A DNA stretch of 64,000 nucleotides from Saprospiraceae bacterium. Lineage in GTDB: Bacteria; Bacteroidota; Bacteroidia; Chitinophagales; Saprospiraceae. The stretch spans positions 372,001-436,000 of the forward strand of contig JANWXM010000001.1 in the NCBI GenBank assembly GCA_025055285.1, written 5' to 3'. Position 1 is the stretch's first letter; each line of letters starts with the position of its first letter. Positions 61,670 through 64,000 of this stretch are shown here, one piece after another. Made by a program: the position numbers and the translations under genes. The notes beneath the pieces were generated by a model, which made no database searches, was not told the origin of the DNA, and worked only from the letters and a program-made list of their open reading frames with translations.

Positions 61670-62113
61670 ATGCTGACAGCTGAATTGCCCGTTTCTAGAA
61701 TTATGACTTCGAAGCCCATAACGGTAGCGCCCAACGATACAATGGACAAGGTGCGTGAATTGCTAGAAAAGGAGGGCTTCCATCATTTGCCTGTAGTAGA
61801 GCATGGCAAGTTGGTTGGACTTGTTAGTTACACCGATTATTTGCGTCTTATTCGAGACGTCTTTAATAACAGTCAAGAAGCGCGCGTAAACGAGCGATTA
61901 TTGAATGCCACCTTAGTAAAAGAGGTAATGACAGAGCATCTGCTCTGTCTGTCGCCTGACGATACGGTGGAGACTGCCTTGCGCATCTTCAAGGCCAATC
62001 GGTTTCACTCGTTACCTGTGGTAGACGAGCATAAGCACTTGTTGGGCATCGTTACTACCCTTGACCTTATGCGAGTGCTCGAGACTATATTTTTGGAAGA
62101 ACTGCGGCGGTAG
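61670..62113 (+). CDS. Tandem CBS-domain protein (147 aa), paralog of the 448-891 gene
   Basis: This is a stand-alone CBS pair: CBS1 about residues 7-62 ('VSRIMTSKPITVAP ... HHLPVVEHGKLVGLVSYTDY') and CBS2 about 83-140 ('VKEVMTEHLLCLSP ... HSLPVVDEHKHLLGIVTTLD'). It has the same length as the left-hand paralog and the same spacing between the domains. CBS pairs of this sort bind adenine nucleotides and are thought to regulate partner proteins. It is 66 bp after hsp20, with a strong hairpin between. Its partner is unknown. Confidence 0.9.
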   Translation: MLTAELPVSRIMTSKPITVAPNDTMDKVRELLEKEGFHHLPVVEHGKLVGLVSYTDYLRLIRDVFNNSQEARVNERLLNATLVKEVMTEHLLCLSPDDTVETALRIFKANRFHSLPVVDEHKHLLGIVTTLDLMRVLETIFLEELRR

Positions 62114-62467
62114 CCCAGAGATGAGGCACTTGTCATGCGCTTTGCTGATTATCCCTCGACCGAAAGCACCTAATCTAATCATAGAGGGTAAATAAGCACT
62201 TCTTTTTTCTGCGTGCAGGTAAAGGAGAGGAAATAGTGCTTGTTCAATCGATTGGCTGGTGAGGAAATGGCGAATTCTTGGGAGTCTTTCCTACTAAAGG
62301 AAGGGAGGACTATAGTACGAAAGTGGTGAGGTATTTTCTATGGCCGATCTTTTTCGAGCTTCGAGGAAGTAGAATACCTGTTGGCGCGATGAACTTCTCT
62401 ATTTTTGCCGGCCTCTAGGCGTTCAAACGGGAGCGAGTGGGTTCTCGAAAAGGAACAGGTACTTACC
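62114..62467. other. Spacer between the CBS gene and smc
   Basis: This 354-bp stretch has no convincing open frame. Near smc lies TATTTTTG (62400-62407), a match to the -7 consensus TAnnTTTG, with a TTG at 62381-62383 at a slightly short 16-bp spacing. A weak CCCTC/GAGGG stem lies near 62153-62189. It probably holds the smc promoter. Confidence 0.45.
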
Positions 62468-64000
62468 ATGCGACTGAAAACCCTTGAGCTAAAAGGATTT
62501 AAAAGTTTTGCCAATGAAACGGTTATCCATTTCCATGCCGATGTAACAGGGGTAGTCGGTCCTAATGGTTCAGGCAAAAGCAATGTGGTGGATGCAGTTC
62601 GCTGGGTATTAGGCGAGCAAAAGAGCAAAGAACTTAGGCTAGACAAAATGGCCGGAGTGATCTTCAACGGTACTAAGCATCGAAAAGAAGGTCAATTCGC
62701 CCAGGTTTCCCTGACGTTTGAGAATACTAAAAACCTCTTGCCAACGGAGTTTCAGACCGTTACCATCAGTCGACTGCTGTACCGCAGCGGAGAAAGTGAA
62801 TATCGACTCAATGGCATCCCTTGCCGGCTTAAAGATATTACTTCCCTTCTGATGGATACGGGCATTGGGCCTGATTCGTATGCCATCATTGCTCTTAACA
62901 TGGTGGAAGACCTCTTGAGCGACCGCGACCAGGCGCGTCTTCGCATGTTCGAGCAAGCTGCTGGCATTAGTAAGTACAAGGCTCGAAAACACGAAACACA
63001 ACTCAAGTTGGAGGCTACTTCCGCTGACCTGGACCGCGTGGAAGACCTTTTGTATGAAATTGAAGACCAGTTGAAAAAACTCGAAAAACAGGCACAGCGC
63101 GCTCAAAAATACACTGAGCTTAAAAACGCTTACAAAAATGCTGCGATCGAACTAGCGCTGCATCAACTAACTCAACACCGCCAGCGCAACAGCGAAATAG
63201 AGGCGCAAATCCGACAACAAGAGGATCAATACTGGACCAACGAAGCGCAAATCCGGAAGTTAGAAGCTAATATTGAGCAATTGCGAAAATCGCACATCGA
63301 TGAAGAGACTATGCTTAGTGCTCAGCAGCGGCGGGTCAATGATCTAATGGGGCGGATTCGCTCTAAGGAAAATGAGAAAGCGCTGTTGGCCCAAAAAGGT
63401 GCATTCATTCATCAGGAAATTGCCCGTATAGAAGACCAGCTTAGTCGCGCCGCTGAGGTTGTGCGCCGCTTAGAGGCTGAAATTGCAGGGTATGAAACCG
63501 ACCTTAATGCCGAAAAACACTTAGAGGCCAGTCTTGAACGCGAACTAGAGCAAGCGCATCTTCTCTTAAAAAAAACGCAATCAGACCATGACCTTCTAAA
63601 AGGGAATTTGGAAGAGGTCGTTCGGCAGCAACAGTTGCTCGAGCATGAAATTGTCGAACTAGAGCGCCAAAAAGCCATTCAACAGAGTCAAGTAGAGAAT
63701 CTTCGCCGCGACGTAGAGCGCACCCTCAACGAGATGACCTTGCGTCAGGTTGAGGTACAAGCCTTACAGCAGAGCGTGAACAATCTTGCTGAGCGTATCC
63801 GGCAACAAGAACTGGAGATCGCTCAGCTAGAAGAAGCCGAGCACACGCGCCTTCGTGATGTCGCTCGTATAGAGCGCGAACTAGATGAGCTGTCGCAGCG
63901 ATTGGTGCAGCACCACCGCCAGCTAGATGCTCGCCGCAACGAGTACAAGCTCACCAAAAGCATGGTAGAAAACCTAGAGGGTTTCCCTGAGAGCATCAAG
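62468..64000 (+). CDS. smc: Chromosome segregation protein SMC (N-terminal part)
   Basis: An open frame of 511 codons runs off the right edge. The N-terminus 'MRLKTLELKGFKSFANETVI' and Walker A 'VVGPNGSGKSNVVDAVRWVL' are those of bacterial SMC, followed by 'VLGEQKSKELRLDKMAGVIF' and 'MDTGIGPDSYAIIALNMVED'. After 'FEQAAGISKYKARK' a long coiled coil begins (about residue 165 on), with heptad-rich segments such as 'EIEAQIRQQEDQYW', up to the window edge. SMC condenses and segregates chromosomes as a dimer with ScpAB, not seen here. The hinge and C-terminal ATPase half lie beyond the window. Confidence 0.95.
   Translation, partial: MRLKTLELKGFKSFANETVIHFHADVTGVVGPNGSGKSNVVDAVRWVLGEQKSKELRLDKMAGVIFNGTKHRKEGQFAQVSLTFENTKNLLPTEFQTVTISRLLYRSGESEYRLNGIPCRLKDITSLLMDTGIGPDSYAIIALNMVEDLLSDRDQARLRMFEQAAGISKYKARKHETQLKLEATSADLDRVEDLLYEIEDQLKKLEKQAQRAQKYTELKNAYKNAAIELALHQLTQHRQRNSEIEAQIRQQEDQYWTNEAQIRKLEANIEQLRKSHIDEETMLSAQQRRVNDLMGRIRSKENEKALLAQKGAFIHQEIARIEDQLSRAAEVVRRLEAEIAGYETDLNAEKHLEASLERELEQAHLLLKKTQSDHDLLKGNLEEVVRQQQLLEHEIVELERQKAIQQSQVENLRRDVERTLNEMTLRQVEVQALQQSVNNLAERIRQQELEIAQLEEAEHTRLRDVARIERELDELSQRLVQHHRQLDARRNEYKLTKSMVENLEGFPESIK

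Noticed and set aside
62639-63106. 155-residue minus-strand frame opposite smc
   Set aside because: Antisense to the Walker A-containing smc N-terminus; composition not protein-like.

Overview
The window comes from a member of the Bacteroidota. Several secreted proteins end in type IX secretion (T9SS) sorting domains: four carry the gliding-motility-associated C-terminal domain (core 'NAFTPNGDGDN' or close variants) and one carries a Por-type sorting domain. PKD and Ig-like repeat giants, a CarboxypepD_reg/TonB-dependent receptor, a DUF2490 barrel, an HU-CCDC81/SPOR protein, a short atpC beside an isolated atpD, and promoter-like TAnnTTTG boxes all agree. The mix looks more like Saprospiria/Chitinophagia than Bacteroidales, but I cannot fix the order. 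I saw no rRNA, tRNA, CRISPR array, integrase, transposase or prophage; this reads as ordinary chromosome.

Layout. 1-0.9 kb (minus): CBS-pair protein, cysteine-less thioredoxin-like protein, UspA (cut by the window edge). 1.07-2.7 kb (plus): a REC-CRP fusion regulator, a SET-domain protein and xseB. 2.7-4.6 kb (minus): carboxynorspermidine dehydrogenase-like enzyme and an OmpR-type regulator. 5-12 kb: rplS, pruA, coaD, a ferredoxin reductase, purK, glnS. 12-22.9 kb: a secreted protein, a TsaC-like protein with altered active-site motifs, two convergent paralogous T9SS giants, aminopeptidase P, a LytTR regulator, an MltD-type transglycosylase. 23-38 kb: atpD-atpC, a lipoprotein, panB, a TonB-dependent receptor, DUF2490, a T9SS cargo, msbA-like ABC exporter with rdgB, an esterase, a YfhO-type membrane protein. 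38-42.6 kb: a 1490-residue T9SS protein. 43-52.9 kb: uvrB, a TerB/DnaJ protein, purC, a subtilase without signal peptide beside a Nudix-type regulator, HU/SPOR protein, methylmalonyl-CoA epimerase, fabI. 53-59.5 kb (minus): a 1449-residue PKD giant, a lipoprotein, an unknown protein and a DUF5691-like protein. 60.2-64 kb (plus): UspA, Hsp20, CBS-pair protein, smc (cut by the window edge).

The most interesting signal joins the two ends. Each end has a UspA gene and a 147-residue CBS-pair protein (paralogs), with a thioredoxin-like gene between them on the left and hsp20 on the right. The left module is divergent from a REC-CRP regulator whose recognition helix keeps the E...R pair that reads TGA half-sites. 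A matching TGAY-N4-RTCA dyad lies in the divergent intergenic region, upstream of the right-hand uspA and upstream of hsp20. I propose a stress or low-oxygen regulon run by this response-regulator/CRP hybrid; that is inference. Other points to check are the TsaC-like protein that lost its KxR and SxxAN motifs, the signal-less subtilase, the shortened DUF5691 protein, and a 13-base perfect Shine-Dalgarno before hsp20 in a phylum that seldom uses one.
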